This document shows, in pieces, positions 25,715-34,876 of a stretch of DNA of 35,725 nucleotides; the stretch's first letter is position 1; the number at the start of each line of letters is the position of its first letter. The position numbers and the translations under genes were made by a program. Below the pieces are notes generated by a model. The model was not told where the DNA came from, did not search any database, and worked only from the letters and a program-made list of their open reading frames with translations. The stretch comes from Mycobacterium sp. (GTDB lineage: Bacteria > Actinomycetota > Actinomycetes > Mycobacteriales > Mycobacteriaceae): assembly GCF_025965855.1 (NCBI RefSeq), contig NZ_JAOPWB010000297.1, positions 1-35,725 on the forward strand, in the 5' to 3' direction.

Positions 25715-26221
25715 ATGTTTATTCGGCTTGTGACTCCGCTCAAGTTGTTGGCCGCGGCCCTTTTCGCCGCCGCCCTGATATTCGGGCTCGCCGACGCGCC
25801 GCGCTCCGCGGCCGCCGACGACCGCCTGCAATTCACCGCGACCACGCTCAGCGGTGCGCCGTTCAACGGCGCCAGCCTGCAGGGCAAACCTGCGGTGCTG
25901 TGGTTCTGGACGCCGTGGTGTCCGTTCTGCAACGCCGAGGCTCCCGGCGTCAGTCAGGTGGCCGCCGCCAACCCGGGCGTCACCTTCGTCGGCGTCGCGG
26001 CGCACTCGGATGTGGGGGCGATGCAGAACTTCGTCTCCAAGTACAACCTGAATTTCACCACCCTCAACGACGCCAACGGCTCGATCTGGGCCCGCTACAA
26101 CGTCCCCTGGCAACCGGCCTACGTGTTCTACCGGGCGGATGGCAGCTCGACGTTCGTCAACAACCCCACCGCGGCCATGCCCCAGGACGAGCTGGCCGGC
26201 CGGGTGGCGGCGCTGCGCTAA
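25715..26221 (+). CDS. mpt53: Secreted thioredoxin-like disulfide protein MPT53 (DsbE-like)
   Basis: A 168-residue exported thioredoxin-fold protein. A signal peptide covers about residues 1-34. The active site is W68-C69-P70-F71-C72, followed by NAEAPGVSQVAAANPGVTFVGVAAHSD, and the cis-proline region is NVPWQPAYVFYRADG. M. tuberculosis MPT53 (Rv2878c) is an extracellular disulfide oxidase. The start has GAGGTGA just upstream. The following gene, a CcdA-like membrane protein, starts 4 bases after this stop and is the likely electron partner. Confidence 0.93.
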   Translation: MFIRLVTPLKLLAAALFAAALIFGLADAPRSAAADDRLQFTATTLSGAPFNGASLQGKPAVLWFWTPWCPFCNAEAPGVSQVAAANPGVTFVGVAAHSDVGAMQNFVSKYNLNFTTLNDANGSIWARYNVPWQPAYVFYRADGSSTFVNNPTAAMPQDELAGRVAALR

Positions 26222-26225
26222 CGCC

Positions 26226-27092
26226 GTGGATCGCGGTCTGGTCGGTCTGGCCTTCGCTGCCGGCTTGGTTGCGGCCCTGAACCCGTGTGGGTTTGCCATG
26301 CTGCCCGCGTACCTACTCCTCGTGGTGCGCGGGCAGCAGCCCGGCGAACGGCGGGGCCTGGCCCCGCTCGGCCGCGCAATCGCGGCCACCGTCGGGATGG
26401 CGCTCGGCTTCTTGACGGTGTTCGGCTTGTTCGGCGCGCTGACCATATCGGCGGCCTCGACCGTGCAGCGGTACCTGCCGTACGGAACCGTGGTCATCGG
26501 CGTTGTGCTTGTCGCGCTTGGGGTTTGGCTGCTGTCGGGCCGGGAGTTGACGGCGCTGGCGCCCCGGCAGCTGGGCCCGAGATGGGCCCCGACCGTGCGG
26601 CTGGGGTCCATGTACTCCTATGGCGTCAGCTACGCGATCGCGTCGCTGTCCTGCACGATCGGGCCGTTCCTGGCGGTCACCGCCGCCGGCTTCCGGGGCG
26701 GATCGGTCGTCACCGGCGTCTCGGTCTACCTCGCCTATGTCGCGGGCCTGACGTTGGTGGTGGGCGTCCTCGCCATCGCCGCGGCGACGGCGAGCTCGGC
26801 GCTGGCCGACCGGCTGCGGCGCCTCCTGCCGTTCGTCAGCCGGATCGGTGGGGCGCTGCTGGTGCTGGTCGGGCTGTACGTCGGCTATTACGGCGTCTAC
26901 GAGCTGCGCCTCTTCGGTGACATCAGTGCCAACGCGAACCCCCAGGACGCGGTGATCACGTGGGCCGGCCGCCTGCAGGGCGCGCTGGCCGGCTGGGTGC
27001 ACCAGCACGGCGTCTTGCCCTGGGCGGTGGCCCTGTGCGTGCTGGTGGCCGGCGCGTTCGCCGCCGCCTGGCGGTGGCGGGTGCGGCACTAG
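26226..27092 (+). CDS. CcdA/DsbD-like membrane protein (Rv2877c-like)
   Basis: A 288-residue polytopic membrane protein of the CcdA/DsbD transmembrane family, which carries reducing equivalents across the membrane to extracytoplasmic thioredoxins. The first helix carries the family motif NPCGFAMLPAYLLLV (one redox cysteine), and the repeat-related helix carries ASLSCTIGPFLAV (second cysteine). About eight hydrophobic segments are visible. The GTG start lies 4 bases after the mpt53 stop and begins the family start VDRGLVGLAFAAGL. Pairing with MPT53 suggests thiol-disulfide exchange for exported proteins. Confidence 0.9.
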   Translation: MDRGLVGLAFAAGLVAALNPCGFAMLPAYLLLVVRGQQPGERRGLAPLGRAIAATVGMALGFLTVFGLFGALTISAASTVQRYLPYGTVVIGVVLVALGVWLLSGRELTALAPRQLGPRWAPTVRLGSMYSYGVSYAIASLSCTIGPFLAVTAAGFRGGSVVTGVSVYLAYVAGLTLVVGVLAIAAATASSALADRLRRLLPFVSRIGGALLVLVGLYVGYYGVYELRLFGDISANANPQDAVITWAGRLQGALAGWVHQHGVLPWAVALCVLVAGAFAAAWRWRVRH

Positions 27093-27120
27093 CACCATCA
27101 CGACACTTGTATCGACACCA

Positions 27121-27264
27121 ATGCGGGTCGTCAGCAATGAACTGGAGCCTTCGGACGGCCTGCGGCAGGGCGAAGAAAAGTTTGCGCTAACGGTGCGCAG
27201 CGGCTCCGGTGACGTGAGCATCCGCCGGACGACGCCGGCGGACGGAGCGGTGAGCGCTACCTGA
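27121..27264 (+). pseudogene. Short open frame resembling the C-terminal end of a DUF4097-type protein
   Basis: From an ATG at 27121 a 47-codon frame reads NELEPSDGLRQGEEKF, then LTVRSGSGDVSIRRTTP, and ends at TGA 27262-27264. VRSGSGDVSI is typical of the beta-helix repeats in DUF4097 adhesin-like proteins, where it usually falls near the C-terminus. No larger frame upstream continues the domain, so this looks like a gene remnant. Its last 8 bases overlap the end of the DUF2631 gene on the other strand. It could also be a chance frame in GC-rich DNA. Confidence 0.35.
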
Positions 27265-27511
27265 TCCAGCCGCGGCGGCGGCCCCAGAGGTCGCGCACCA
27301 GCACAACGAGCGTGAGGACAGCGAACGCGATCAGGAACCAGTTCTCGATATGACCGACGTGGTTGCCGCGCAGCATCGCCAGCAGGAATATGACGATGAC
27401 GAGCCCGGTGGCGTGCCAGGTCCGGATGTTGATCTTGCTCCACCCCCACGCTGCCGACGGCACCTCGGCGACGTCGACGCCGTTGAAGTGCTCCACTTCG
27501 GTACTGGCCAC
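27257..27511 (-). CDS. DUF2631 small membrane protein (Rv2876-like)
   Basis: An 84-residue protein with two predicted membrane segments: [19 protein letters not shown] and [23 protein letters not shown] hydrophilic N-terminus ([23 protein letters not shown]) precedes them. This layout matches the actinobacterial DUF2631 family and M. tuberculosis Rv2876, which is also opposite in strand to its neighbours. The open frame runs far upstream across dxr on the other strand, but the GTG at 27511 has AGGAAGGA just before it and starts the conserved sequence. It is divergent from dxr. Function unknown. Confidence 0.82.
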   Translation of the reverse strand: MASTEVEHFNGVDVAEVPSAAWGWSKINIRTWHATGLVIVIFLLAMLRGNHVGHIENWFLIAFAVLTLVVLVRDLWGRRRGWIR

Positions 27512-27536
27512 GGGCGAATCCTTCCTGATCGGCTTC

Positions 27537-27563
27537 TGCAAGGAGTGCAAGGAGTGCAAGGAA
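27537..27563. repeat. 3 x 9-bp tandem repeat TGCAAGGAG in the dxr upstream region
   Basis: TGCAAGGAG occurs at 27537-27545 and 27546-27554, with TGCAAGGAA at 27555-27563, directly head to tail. It lies between the divergent DUF2631 and dxr starts, 45 bases before the dxr GTG, so copy number could affect promoter spacing or leader sequence. Confidence 0.9.
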
Positions 27564-27607
27564 ATTGTGGCACACCCGCTGCGAGACCGACGGGGCACAA
27601 TAAGTGG

Positions 27608-28807
27608 GTGACCAACGCGACCGCCGACGGCCGACTGCGTGTGCTGGTGCTGGGCAGCACCGGCTCGATCGGCACGCAGGCGCTGGAGGTCATCGCGGCC
27701 AATCCGGACCGTTTCGAGGTGGTCGGGCTCGCGGCCGGCGGCGCCAACCTGGACACCGTGGCACGGCAGCGCGCCGAGACCGGGGTCACCAACATCGCCA
27801 TCGCCGACGATCGCGCCGCGGAGAAAGTCGGCGACGTCCCCTTCCGCGGGCCCGAGGCGGTCACCCGGCTGGTCCAGGAGACCGAGGCCGACGTCGTCCT
27901 CAACGCGCTGGTCGGAGCGTTGGGCCTGCGACCCACGCTGGCCGCGCTGGCCTCCGGGGCCCGGCTGGCGCTGGCCAACAAGGAATCGCTGGTCGCCGGG
28001 GGGCCGCTGGTGTTGCAGGCGGCGCGGCCGGGGCAGATCGTGCCCGTCGACTCCGAGCACTCCGCGCTGGCGCAGTGCCTGCGCGGCGGCGCCCCCGACG
28101 AGGTCGCCAAGCTGGTGCTGACCGCCTCGGGCGGGCCGTTTCGCGGCTGGGCCGCCGCCGACCTCGAGGGCGTCACCCCCGAACAGGCGGGCGCCCACCC
28201 GACGTGGTCGATGGGCCCGATGAACACGCTGAACTCGGCGTCGCTGGTCAACAAGGGGCTCGAGCTCATCGAAACGCACCTGCTGTTCGGCGTCCCCTAC
28301 GACCGCATCGAGGTCGTCGTACACCCCCAGTCGATTGTTCATTCGATGGTCACCTTCATCGACGGCTCGACGATCGCCCAGGCCAGCCCGCCGGACATGA
28401 AGCTGCCCATTTCGCTGGCCCTGGGCTGGCCCCAGCGGGTCAGCGGCGCTGCTCCCGCCTGCGATTTCACCACCGCCTCTAGCTGGGAATTCGAGCCGTT
28501 GGACGGCGACGTTTTCCCCGCCGTCGAGCTGGCCCGGCATGCCGGCCAGACCGGTGGCTGCATGACCGCGGTGTACAACGCCGCCAATGAGGAAGCAGCG
28601 GAGGCGTTCCTTCAAGGCCGGATAAAGTTCCCCGCCATCGTCAAAACCATCGCCGACGTGCTGCACGCCGCCGACCAATGGACCGTTTCACCCGCTAACG
28701 TGGATGAGGTACTCGACGCGCAGCGCTGGGCAAGGGAGCGGGCACAGCGCGCGGTCGCACACCAACGCCCCGCCGGGGTCTCAGTTAAAGCCTCCGGAAT
28801 GGTTTGA
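27608..28807 (+). CDS. dxr: 1-deoxy-D-xylulose 5-phosphate reductoisomerase
   Basis: A 399-residue enzyme converting DXP to MEP with NADPH, the first committed step of the MEP isoprenoid pathway and the target of fosmidomycin. The N-terminal NADPH motif [14 protein letters not shown] is followed by [11 protein letters not shown], the metal/substrate region [47 protein letters not shown] and [10 protein letters not shown]. The GTG start ([12 protein letters not shown]) agrees with the M. tuberculosis protein. The C-terminal tail is shorter than in M. tuberculosis (413 residues). Its TGA lies 20 bases before rip1. Confidence 0.97.
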   Translation: MTNATADGRLRVLVLGSTGSIGTQALEVIAANPDRFEVVGLAAGGANLDTVARQRAETGVTNIAIADDRAAEKVGDVPFRGPEAVTRLVQETEADVVLNALVGALGLRPTLAALASGARLALANKESLVAGGPLVLQAARPGQIVPVDSEHSALAQCLRGGAPDEVAKLVLTASGGPFRGWAAADLEGVTPEQAGAHPTWSMGPMNTLNSASLVNKGLELIETHLLFGVPYDRIEVVVHPQSIVHSMVTFIDGSTIAQASPPDMKLPISLALGWPQRVSGAAPACDFTTASSWEFEPLDGDVFPAVELARHAGQTGGCMTAVYNAANEEAAEAFLQGRIKFPAIVKTIADVLHAADQWTVSPANVDEVLDAQRWARERAQRAVAHQRPAGVSVKASGMV

Positions 28808-28827
28808 GAAAGGTCCTGGCAGCCAAG

Positions 28828-30042
28828 ATGATGTTCGCAATCGGCATTGTGCTGTTCGCGCTCGCCATCCTGATCTCGGTGGCCCTGCACGAGTGCGGCC
28901 ACATGTGGGTCGCCCGCGCCACCGGCATGAAGGTGCGTCGCTATTTCGTCGGCTTCGGGCCGACGCTGTGGTCGACCCGGCGGGGTGAGATCGAATACGG
29001 CGTCAAAGCCATTCCGCTGGGCGGCTTCTGCGACATCGCCGGGATGACCCCGGTCGAGGACCTGGAGCCCGACGAGACCGACCGCGCGATGTACAAGCAG
29101 GCGACCTGGAAGCGGGTCGCGACGCTGTTCGCGGGCCCGGGCATGAACTTCGTCATCTGCCTGGTGCTCATCTACGGCATCGCCCTGGTCTGGGGGTTGC
29201 CCAACCTGCACCCGCCCACCAAAGCCGTCGTCGGCGAAACCGCTTGCGTCGCACCGGAAGTGGCCCCGGGAAAGCTCGGCAACTGCAGCGGGGCCGGTCC
29301 GGCGGCGCTCGCCGGGATCCGCCCCGGCGACGTCGTGGTCAAGGTCGGAGACACCCCGGTGTCCAGCTTCGAAGACATGGCCGCCGCGGTGCGCAAGCTG
29401 CACGGCACCGTTCCGGTGGTCGTCGAGCGTGACGGCGCCACGATCACCACCTACGTCGACGTCACCCCGACCCAGCGCTACGTGACCAAGGGCGCCAAAG
29501 GCCAGCCCGAGCCCGCCACGGTCGGTGCCATCGGCGTCGGCGCCGTCCGGGCCGCGCCCACGCATTACGGCGTCCTCTCGGCGATACCGGCTACCTTCGC
29601 CTTCGCCGGCGACCTGACCGTCGAGGTGGGCAAGGCGCTGGTGACGATCCCGACTAAGGTCGGTGCGCTCGTGCACGCCATCGGCGGCGGGCAGCGCGAC
29701 CCGCAGACCCCGATGAGCGTGGTCGGGGCCAGCATCATCGGCGGCGACACCGTCGACCACGGGCTGTGGGTGGCGTTCTGGTTCTTCCTGGCCCAGCTGA
29801 ACCTCATCCTGGGGGCGATCAACCTGGTGCCGCTGCTGCCCTTCGACGGCGGTCACATCGCGATCGCGGTGTTCGAGAAGATCCGCAACCTGATCCGCTC
29901 GGCCCGCGGCATGGTCGCGGCCGCGCCGGTGAACTATCTCAAGCTCATGCCCGCCACGTACGTGGTGTTGGTATTCGTGGTCGGCTACATGCTGCTGACC
30001 GTGACCGCTGACCTGGTCAACCCGATCAGGCTCTTCCAGTAA
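28828..30042 (+). CDS. rip1: Site-2 intramembrane zinc protease Rip1
   Basis: A 404-residue M50 protease, the same length as M. tuberculosis Rip1 (Rv2869c), which cleaves anti-sigma factors and controls envelope and stress regulons. The zinc site HECGH is residues 21-25 in the first membrane helix. A central PDZ domain ([29 protein letters not shown]) follows, and the third zinc ligand is in [15 protein letters not shown]. The frame's TTG at 28804 overlaps dxr, but the ATG at 28828 aligns with the family start MMF. It is in an operon with dxr and ispG. Confidence 0.96.
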   Translation: MMFAIGIVLFALAILISVALHECGHMWVARATGMKVRRYFVGFGPTLWSTRRGEIEYGVKAIPLGGFCDIAGMTPVEDLEPDETDRAMYKQATWKRVATLFAGPGMNFVICLVLIYGIALVWGLPNLHPPTKAVVGETACVAPEVAPGKLGNCSGAGPAALAGIRPGDVVVKVGDTPVSSFEDMAAAVRKLHGTVPVVVERDGATITTYVDVTPTQRYVTKGAKGQPEPATVGAIGVGAVRAAPTHYGVLSAIPATFAFAGDLTVEVGKALVTIPTKVGALVHAIGGGQRDPQTPMSVVGASIIGGDTVDHGLWVAFWFFLAQLNLILGAINLVPLLPFDGGHIAIAVFEKIRNLIRSARGMVAAAPVNYLKLMPATYVVLVFVVGYMLLTVTADLVNPIRLFQ

Positions 30043-30059
30043 GACGAGAGAGGCGAAAA

Positions 30060-31238
30060 GTGTCTGTTGGCCTGGGCATGCCGAATGCTCCGGCGCCCAC
30101 GCTGGCCCCCCGGCGCACCACGCGGCAACTGATGGTCCGCAACGTCGGTGTCGGCAGCGACCATCCGATTTCGGTGCAGTCGATGTGCACCACCAAAACG
30201 CACGACGTCAACACGACGCTGCAACAGATCGCCGAACTGACCGCCGCCGGCTGCGACATCGTCCGGGTCGCCTGCCCGCGCCAGGAGGACGCCGACGCGC
30301 TGGCCGAGATCGCGCGGCACAGCCAGATCCCGGTGATCGCCGACATCCACTTCCAACCGAAGTACATCTTCGCCGCCATCGACGCCGGATGCGCCGCGGT
30401 GCGGGTAAACCCGGGCAACATCAAGGAATTCGACGGCCGGGTCGGCGAGGTCGCCAAGGCCGCGGGCGCGGCCGGCATCCCGATCCGCATCGGCGTCAAC
30501 GCCGGCTCGCTGGACAAGCGGTTCATGGAGAAGTACGGCAAGGCCACCCCCGAGGCGCTGGTCGAGTCCGCGCTGTGGGAGGCCTCGCTGTTCGAGGAGC
30601 ACGGCTTCGGCGACATCAAGATCAGCGTCAAGCACAACGATCCCGTCGTGATGGTCGCCGCCTACGAGCAGCTGGCCGCCCAATGCGACTACCCGCTGCA
30701 CCTCGGCGTCACCGAGGCCGGGCCCGCCTTCCAGGGCACCATCAAGTCAGCGGTCGCCTTCGGGGCACTGCTGTCGCGGGGCATCGGCGACACCATCCGG
30801 GTGTCCTTGTCGGCGCCGCCGGTCGAGGAAGTCAAGGTCGGCAGTCAGATCCTCGAATCGCTGAACCTGCGGCCGCGCGGGCTGGAGATCGTGTCCTGCC
30901 CGTCCTGCGGGCGCGCGCAGGTCGACGTCTACAAGCTGGCCAACGAGGTCACCGCCGGCCTGGACGGGCTCGATGTGCCACTGCGGGTGGCCGTGATGGG
31001 CTGTGTCGTCAACGGGCCGGGGGAGGCGCGCGAGGCCGATCTCGGTGTTGCGTCGGGAAATGGCAAGGGGCAGATCTTCGTTCGGGGCGAGGTGATCAAG
31101 ACCGTGCCCGAGGCCCAGATCGTCGAGACGCTGATCGAGGAGGCTCAGCGGTTGGCGGCCGCGATGGCCGGGCACGTGGAAACCGATCACGGACCGGGAA
31201 CAGAAACGAGCGGTTCGCCGATTGTGACCGTAAGCTGA
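30060..31238 (+). CDS. ispG: 4-hydroxy-3-methylbut-2-enyl diphosphate synthase (IspG/GcpE)
   Basis: A 392-residue iron-sulfur enzyme of the MEP pathway that converts MEcPP to HMBPP. The TIM-barrel part contains [58 protein letters not shown] and [11 protein letters not shown]. The 4Fe-4S cysteines are in [19 protein letters not shown] and [11 protein letters not shown]. The GTG start lies 17 bases after rip1, with GAGAGGCG upstream. Clustering with dxr makes this part of the operon an isoprenoid module. Confidence 0.97.
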   Translation: MSVGLGMPNAPAPTLAPRRTTRQLMVRNVGVGSDHPISVQSMCTTKTHDVNTTLQQIAELTAAGCDIVRVACPRQEDADALAEIARHSQIPVIADIHFQPKYIFAAIDAGCAAVRVNPGNIKEFDGRVGEVAKAAGAAGIPIRIGVNAGSLDKRFMEKYGKATPEALVESALWEASLFEEHGFGDIKISVKHNDPVVMVAAYEQLAAQCDYPLHLGVTEAGPAFQGTIKSAVAFGALLSRGIGDTIRVSLSAPPVEEVKVGSQILESLNLRPRGLEIVSCPSCGRAQVDVYKLANEVTAGLDGLDVPLRVAVMGCVVNGPGEAREADLGVASGNGKGQIFVRGEVIKTVPEAQIVETLIEEAQRLAAAMAGHVETDHGPGTETSGSPIVTVS

Positions 31239-31293
31239 TAGGGGCCCGCGTCCCTGCGCTGACCCTCAGTTCGCACCACAGAGAGTTCTCCAG

Positions 31294-32148
31294 ATGTCGG
31301 CTCCGCCCATCTTTCGCCTTGTCGGCGAGCGGCGGGTATCCGTGGTGCGTGACGCCGCCGCGGTCTGGCGGGTCCTCAACGACGACCCGGTCGGCTCGTG
31401 CATGGTCGCGGCCCGCGTGGCCGACCACGGCATCGACCCCAATTCGATCGGCGGCGAACTGTGGACCCGTCGAGGCCCCGAGGAGTCGCTGTGCTTCGCC
31501 GGCGCCAACCTCATCCCGCTGCGCGGCGCACCGGCCGACCTGAACGCCTTCGCCGACGAGGCGATGAGCGGGACGCGGCGCTGTTCCTCGCTGGTCGGCA
31601 GGGCCGACCTGGTGATGCCGATGTGGGAGCGGCTCGAGTCGGCCTGGGGTCCGGCGCGCGACGTGCGTGACCACCAGCCGCTGATGGCCCTGACCCGCCA
31701 CCCGAACTGCGATATCGACCCCGGGGTGCGTCAGGTGCGGCCGGACGAGCTGGACGCCTACCTGGTGGCCGCGGTCGACATGTTCATCGGCGAAGTGGGC
31801 GTCGACCCGCGGCTCGGCGACGGCGGTCGCGGCTACCGCCGACGGGTGGCCAGCCTGATCGCGGCGGGCCGGGCCTGGGCCCGCTTCGAGCACGGTCAGG
31901 TGGTCTTCAAGGCCGAAGTCGGGTCGCAGTCGCCCGGCGTCAGCCAGATCCAAGGGGTTTGGGTGCACCCGGAGTGGCGCGGCCAGGGCCTGGGGACGGG
32001 CGGCACCGCGACGGTGGCCGCCGTGATCGTGGGCAGCGGGCGGATCGCCAGCCTGTACGTGAACAGCTTCAACACGGTCGCCCGCGCCGCGTACGACCGA
32101 GTCGGCTTCGCCGAAGTGGGCACCTTCGCGACGGTCCTGCTGGACTAG
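31294..32148 (+). CDS. GNAT N-acetyltransferase (Rv2867c-like)
   Basis: A 284-residue protein. The N-terminal half (RLVGERRVSVVRDAAAVWRVLNDDPVGSCMVAARVADHGID, LCFAGANLIPLRG) matches the DUF4081 domain found in front of some actinobacterial GNATs. The C-terminal half is a GNAT domain with the acetyl-CoA loop VWVHPEWRGQGLGTGGTATV (RxGxGxG) and the typical end SFNTVARAAYDRVGFAEVG. The acceptor is unknown. It lies 55 bases after ispG and is followed by a U-tract terminator. Confidence 0.88.
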   Translation: MSAPPIFRLVGERRVSVVRDAAAVWRVLNDDPVGSCMVAARVADHGIDPNSIGGELWTRRGPEESLCFAGANLIPLRGAPADLNAFADEAMSGTRRCSSLVGRADLVMPMWERLESAWGPARDVRDHQPLMALTRHPNCDIDPGVRQVRPDELDAYLVAAVDMFIGEVGVDPRLGDGGRGYRRRVASLIAAGRAWARFEHGQVVFKAEVGSQSPGVSQIQGVWVHPEWRGQGLGTGGTATVAAVIVGSGRIASLYVNSFNTVARAAYDRVGFAEVGTFATVLLD

Positions 32149-32171
32149 CCTCTTCGAATCCGCGGGGAATT

Positions 32172-32198
32172 GCGGCGGTGATTTCGGGCCGCTTTTTT
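32172..32198 (+). terminator. Hairpin with T6 tract after the GNAT gene
   Basis: GCGGC (32172-32176) pairs with GCCGC (32188-32192), followed immediately by TTTTTT (32193-32198). A U-tract of this length is rare in this genome. It lies 23 bases after the GNAT stop and may separate the dxr operon from the penicillin-binding gene. Confidence 0.5.
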
Positions 32199-32287
32199 CG
32201 CAATGGCGTTTACGTACGCGTGCATAACGGTCGGATCTCGGTGTGTCGGCGCCGGTGTGGGGGCCGCACTTCTTAACATCAGCACCG

Positions 32288-34105
32288 ATGGTCACAAAAA
32301 CAACAGCAGCCTCAGTCGGCTCCAGCCTGCTGCTCGTCGCGGTGATCGGCCTGTCCGGATGCACCCCGCGGCCCGACGGCCCCGGCCCGGCCGCCGAGAA
32401 GTACTTCGGCGCATTGGCGATCGGCGACACCGCGACGGCCGCCCAGCTCAGCGACAACCCCAACGAAGCCCGCGAAGCGCTCAACGCCGCCTGGGCCGGC
32501 TTGCAGGCCACCCACCTGGATGCGCAGGTCCTCACCTCCAAGTACGCCGAGGACACCGGCACGGTCGACTATCGCTTCACGTGGCACCTGCCCAAGAACC
32601 GGACCTGGAGCTATGACGGTCAGCTGAAGATGGCCCGCGACGAGGGGCGCTGGGAGGTTCGGTGGGCCACGACCGGGCTGCATCCCAAACTGGGCGAGCA
32701 TCAGACGTTCGCGTTGCGGGCCGATCAGCCGCGGCGGGCGTCGGTGAACGAACTCGGCGGCAGCGATGTGCTGGCGCCGGGCTACGTGTATCACTACACG
32801 CTGGACGCCACCCAGGCCGGGCCCGGGCTGATCGGGACAACCCACGCCATCGTCGACCTGTTGCGGCCGTTCAACGACACGCTCACCGACCCGCAACTGC
32901 TCGCCGAGCAAGCCAGCTCGGCGTCCCACCCGGTGGACCTGGGTGTCACGCTGCCCCCCGACGTCAACGACAAGGTCTTCCCGGCGATCGGCCGGCTGCC
33001 CGGCATCGTGGTCACGCCGCAGGCCGAGATGCTGGCAACGGACCCGCATTTCGCGCCGGCCGTCGTCGGCGAGGTGAAGAAGGCCGTGATGGACCAGCTC
33101 GACGGCCAGGCGGGCTGGCGGGTGGTCAGCGTCAACCAGAACGGCGTCGACGTCGCTGTACTGCACGAGGTCGAAGGGTCGCCGGCACCGTCGGTGTCGA
33201 TCACCCTGGACCGCACGGTGCAGAACGCCGCGCAGCACGCGGTGGACACCCGGGGCGGCAAGGCGATGATCGTCGTGATCAAACCGTCGACGGGGGAGAT
33301 CCTCGCGATCGCGCAGAACGTGGGCGCCGACGCGGACGGCCTGCCGGCCACCAACGGCCTGTTCCCGCCCGGGTCGACCTTCAAGATGGTCACCGCCGGC
33401 GCCGCGATCGACCGCGACATGGCCACGCCCAACACGATGCTGGGCTGCCCGGGCCACATCGACATCGGGCACCGCACCATCCCCAACTACGGGGGCTTCG
33501 ACCTGGGCGTGGTGTCGATGTCGCGTGCGTTCGCCAGTTCGTGCAACACCACGTTCGCCGAGCTGAGCAGCAGGCTGCCGCCCCGCGGCCTGTCGCAGGC
33601 GGCCAACCGCTACGGCATCGGGCTGGATTACACGGTGGACGGCATCACCACGGTGACGGGGTCGGTGCCGCCGACCGTGGACCTGGCCGAGCGCACCGAA
33701 GACGGTTTCGGCCAGGGCAAGGTGCTGGCGAGCCCTTTCGGCATGGCACTGGTCGCGGCCACCGTCGACGCCGGCAAAACCCCGATGCCGCAGCTGATCG
33801 CGGGGCGGCCGACGACGGTCGAGGGCGACGACACGCCGATCTCCCCGAAAATGGTGGACTCCTTGCGGCCGATGATGCGGCTGGTGGTGACCAACGGGAC
33901 CGCCAAGGAGATCGCCGGCTGCTGCGGCGAAATTTTCGCGAAGACCGGTGAGGCCGAGTTCCCGGGCGGATCGCACTCCTGGTTCGCCGGGTATCGCGGC
34001 GACCTGGCGTTCGCGGCGCTGATCGTCGGGGGTGGCAGCTCGGAATACGCGGTGCGGATGACCAAAGTGATGTTCGAATCGCTGCCGCGCGACTACCTGG
34101 CCTAG
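32288..34105 (+). CDS. Penicillin-binding lipoprotein (Rv2864c-like)
   Basis: A 605-residue class B penicillin-binding protein. The N-terminus is a lipoprotein signal with lipobox LSGC and lipid-bearing Cys25. A MecA_N-like NTF2 domain (about 30-145) and a dimerisation region precede the transpeptidase domain. The catalytic motifs are S363-T-F-K (PPGSTFKMV), S418-C-N and K552-T-G. It cross-links peptidoglycan outside the membrane; Rv2864c in M. tuberculosis is the equivalent. The ATG at 32288 begins the lipoprotein signal; the frame opens 15 codons earlier without one. Confidence 0.93.
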   Translation: MVTKTTAASVGSSLLLVAVIGLSGCTPRPDGPGPAAEKYFGALAIGDTATAAQLSDNPNEAREALNAAWAGLQATHLDAQVLTSKYAEDTGTVDYRFTWHLPKNRTWSYDGQLKMARDEGRWEVRWATTGLHPKLGEHQTFALRADQPRRASVNELGGSDVLAPGYVYHYTLDATQAGPGLIGTTHAIVDLLRPFNDTLTDPQLLAEQASSASHPVDLGVTLPPDVNDKVFPAIGRLPGIVVTPQAEMLATDPHFAPAVVGEVKKAVMDQLDGQAGWRVVSVNQNGVDVAVLHEVEGSPAPSVSITLDRTVQNAAQHAVDTRGGKAMIVVIKPSTGEILAIAQNVGADADGLPATNGLFPPGSTFKMVTAGAAIDRDMATPNTMLGCPGHIDIGHRTIPNYGGFDLGVVSMSRAFASSCNTTFAELSSRLPPRGLSQAANRYGIGLDYTVDGITTVTGSVPPTVDLAERTEDGFGQGKVLASPFGMALVAATVDAGKTPMPQLIAGRPTTVEGDDTPISPKMVDSLRPMMRLVVTNGTAKEIAGCCGEIFAKTGEAEFPGGSHSWFAGYRGDLAFAALIVGGGSSEYAVRMTKVMFESLPRDYLA

Positions 34106-34118
34106 AGCCCGCTCCCGC

Positions 34119-34143
34119 CCCTTCGCGGCGGTAAGTTGCGAAG
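34119..34143 (+). terminator. Weak hairpin after the penicillin-binding gene
   Basis: CCTTCGC (34119-34125) and GCGAAGG (34137-34143) form a perfect 7-base stem with an 11-base loop. No U-tract follows. It starts 13 bases after the gene's stop and 37 bases before the next ATG. Confidence 0.3.
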
Positions 34144-34179
34144 GAAGGCCCCGATTGGGCAGAGCGGCAGGAAACGGCC

Positions 34180-34773
34180 ATGACTGAGACCGGTGGAGAA
34201 ACGGTGGCTCCGACGTCACTGCGGGTCTCCGACGCCGACCGCAACGGCACGATGCGGCGGCTGCACAACGCCGTCGCGCTCGGCCTGATCGACATCGACG
34301 AGTTCGAGCAGCGTTCGTCCCAAGTGGCCTACGCGCGCACCCGCACCGAGCTGGACGGGCTCGTCGGTGACCTGCCCGGGCCGGGTGCGATCGTCACGTC
34401 CGCGGCCGACCGGGTGGAGCTGCGTGGCTGGGCCGGCTCGCTGAAGCGGCATGGCGAGTGGACCGTGCCCACCCGGCTGGCGCTGGTGCGCCGGCTTGGC
34501 TCGGTGCAGCTCGACCTCACCCGGGCCCGGTTCGCGGGGCCGGTGGTGATCATCGAACTCGACATGAGGTTCGGCTCGGTGGAGGTCCGGTTGCCCGACG
34601 GGGCCAGCGCCTCGATCGACGACGTCGAGGTCTACGTCGGCAGTGCCAGCGACCGCCGCAAAGGCGCGCCGGGCGAAGGGTCGCCGCACGTCGTGTTGAC
34701 GGGCCGGGTGGTGTGCGGATCGGTGATCATCCGCGGGCCGCGCCGCTCGCTGCTGCGCCGGCCTAGGGCCTAG
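34180..34773 (+). CDS. DUF1707 domain protein
   Basis: A 197-residue soluble protein. The N-terminal DUF1707 module is clear ([54 protein letters not shown]). The C-terminal half ([69 protein letters not shown]) is a beta-rich domain like the cell-wall-stress-sensing C-terminus seen in LiaF-type proteins. DUF1707 is common in actinobacteria and of unknown function. AGGAA precedes the ATG. It lies between the penicillin-binding lipoprotein and map. Confidence 0.82.
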   Translation: MTETGGETVAPTSLRVSDADRNGTMRRLHNAVALGLIDIDEFEQRSSQVAYARTRTELDGLVGDLPGPGAIVTSAADRVELRGWAGSLKRHGEWTVPTRLALVRRLGSVQLDLTRARFAGPVVIIELDMRFGSVEVRLPDGASASIDDVEVYVGSASDRRKGAPGEGSPHVVLTGRVVCGSVIIRGPRRSLLRRPRA

Positions 34774-34776
34774 ATT

Positions 34777-34839
34777 CGCCGAGCCTGAAAATCCGCAGAA
34801 GAAGTCCGAGTGGGGGCCTGCAGATTTACAGGCTCGGCG
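34777..34839. repeat. 22-bp imperfect inverted repeat between the DUF1707 gene and map
   Basis: The left arm 34777-34798 and the right arm 34818-34839 are inverted copies matching at 20 of 22 bases, separated by 19 bases. The left arm begins CGCCGAGCCTG and ends CCGCAG; the right arm begins CTGCAG and ends CAGGCTCGGCG. It starts 4 bases after the DUF1707 stop and ends 38 bases before the map ATG. It would form a strong RNA hairpin but lacks a U-tract; it resembles a mobile-type intergenic palindrome. Confidence 0.85.
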
Positions 34840-34876
34840 ACGGCAACGCGCAGTGAGCATCGTTAAGCTGGTCGGC

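Noticed and set aside
27363..27611. An 82-codon plus-strand frame encoding KECKECKE from the tandem repeat
   Set aside because: It overlaps the DUF2631 gene on the opposite strand and shows no domain; the Cys-Lys repeat is a by-product of the DNA repeat.
32312..34219. A 635-codon minus-strand open frame opposite the penicillin-binding gene
   Set aside because: The plus-strand protein has complete catalytic motifs; the opposite frame has no recognisable domain and shadow-type composition.
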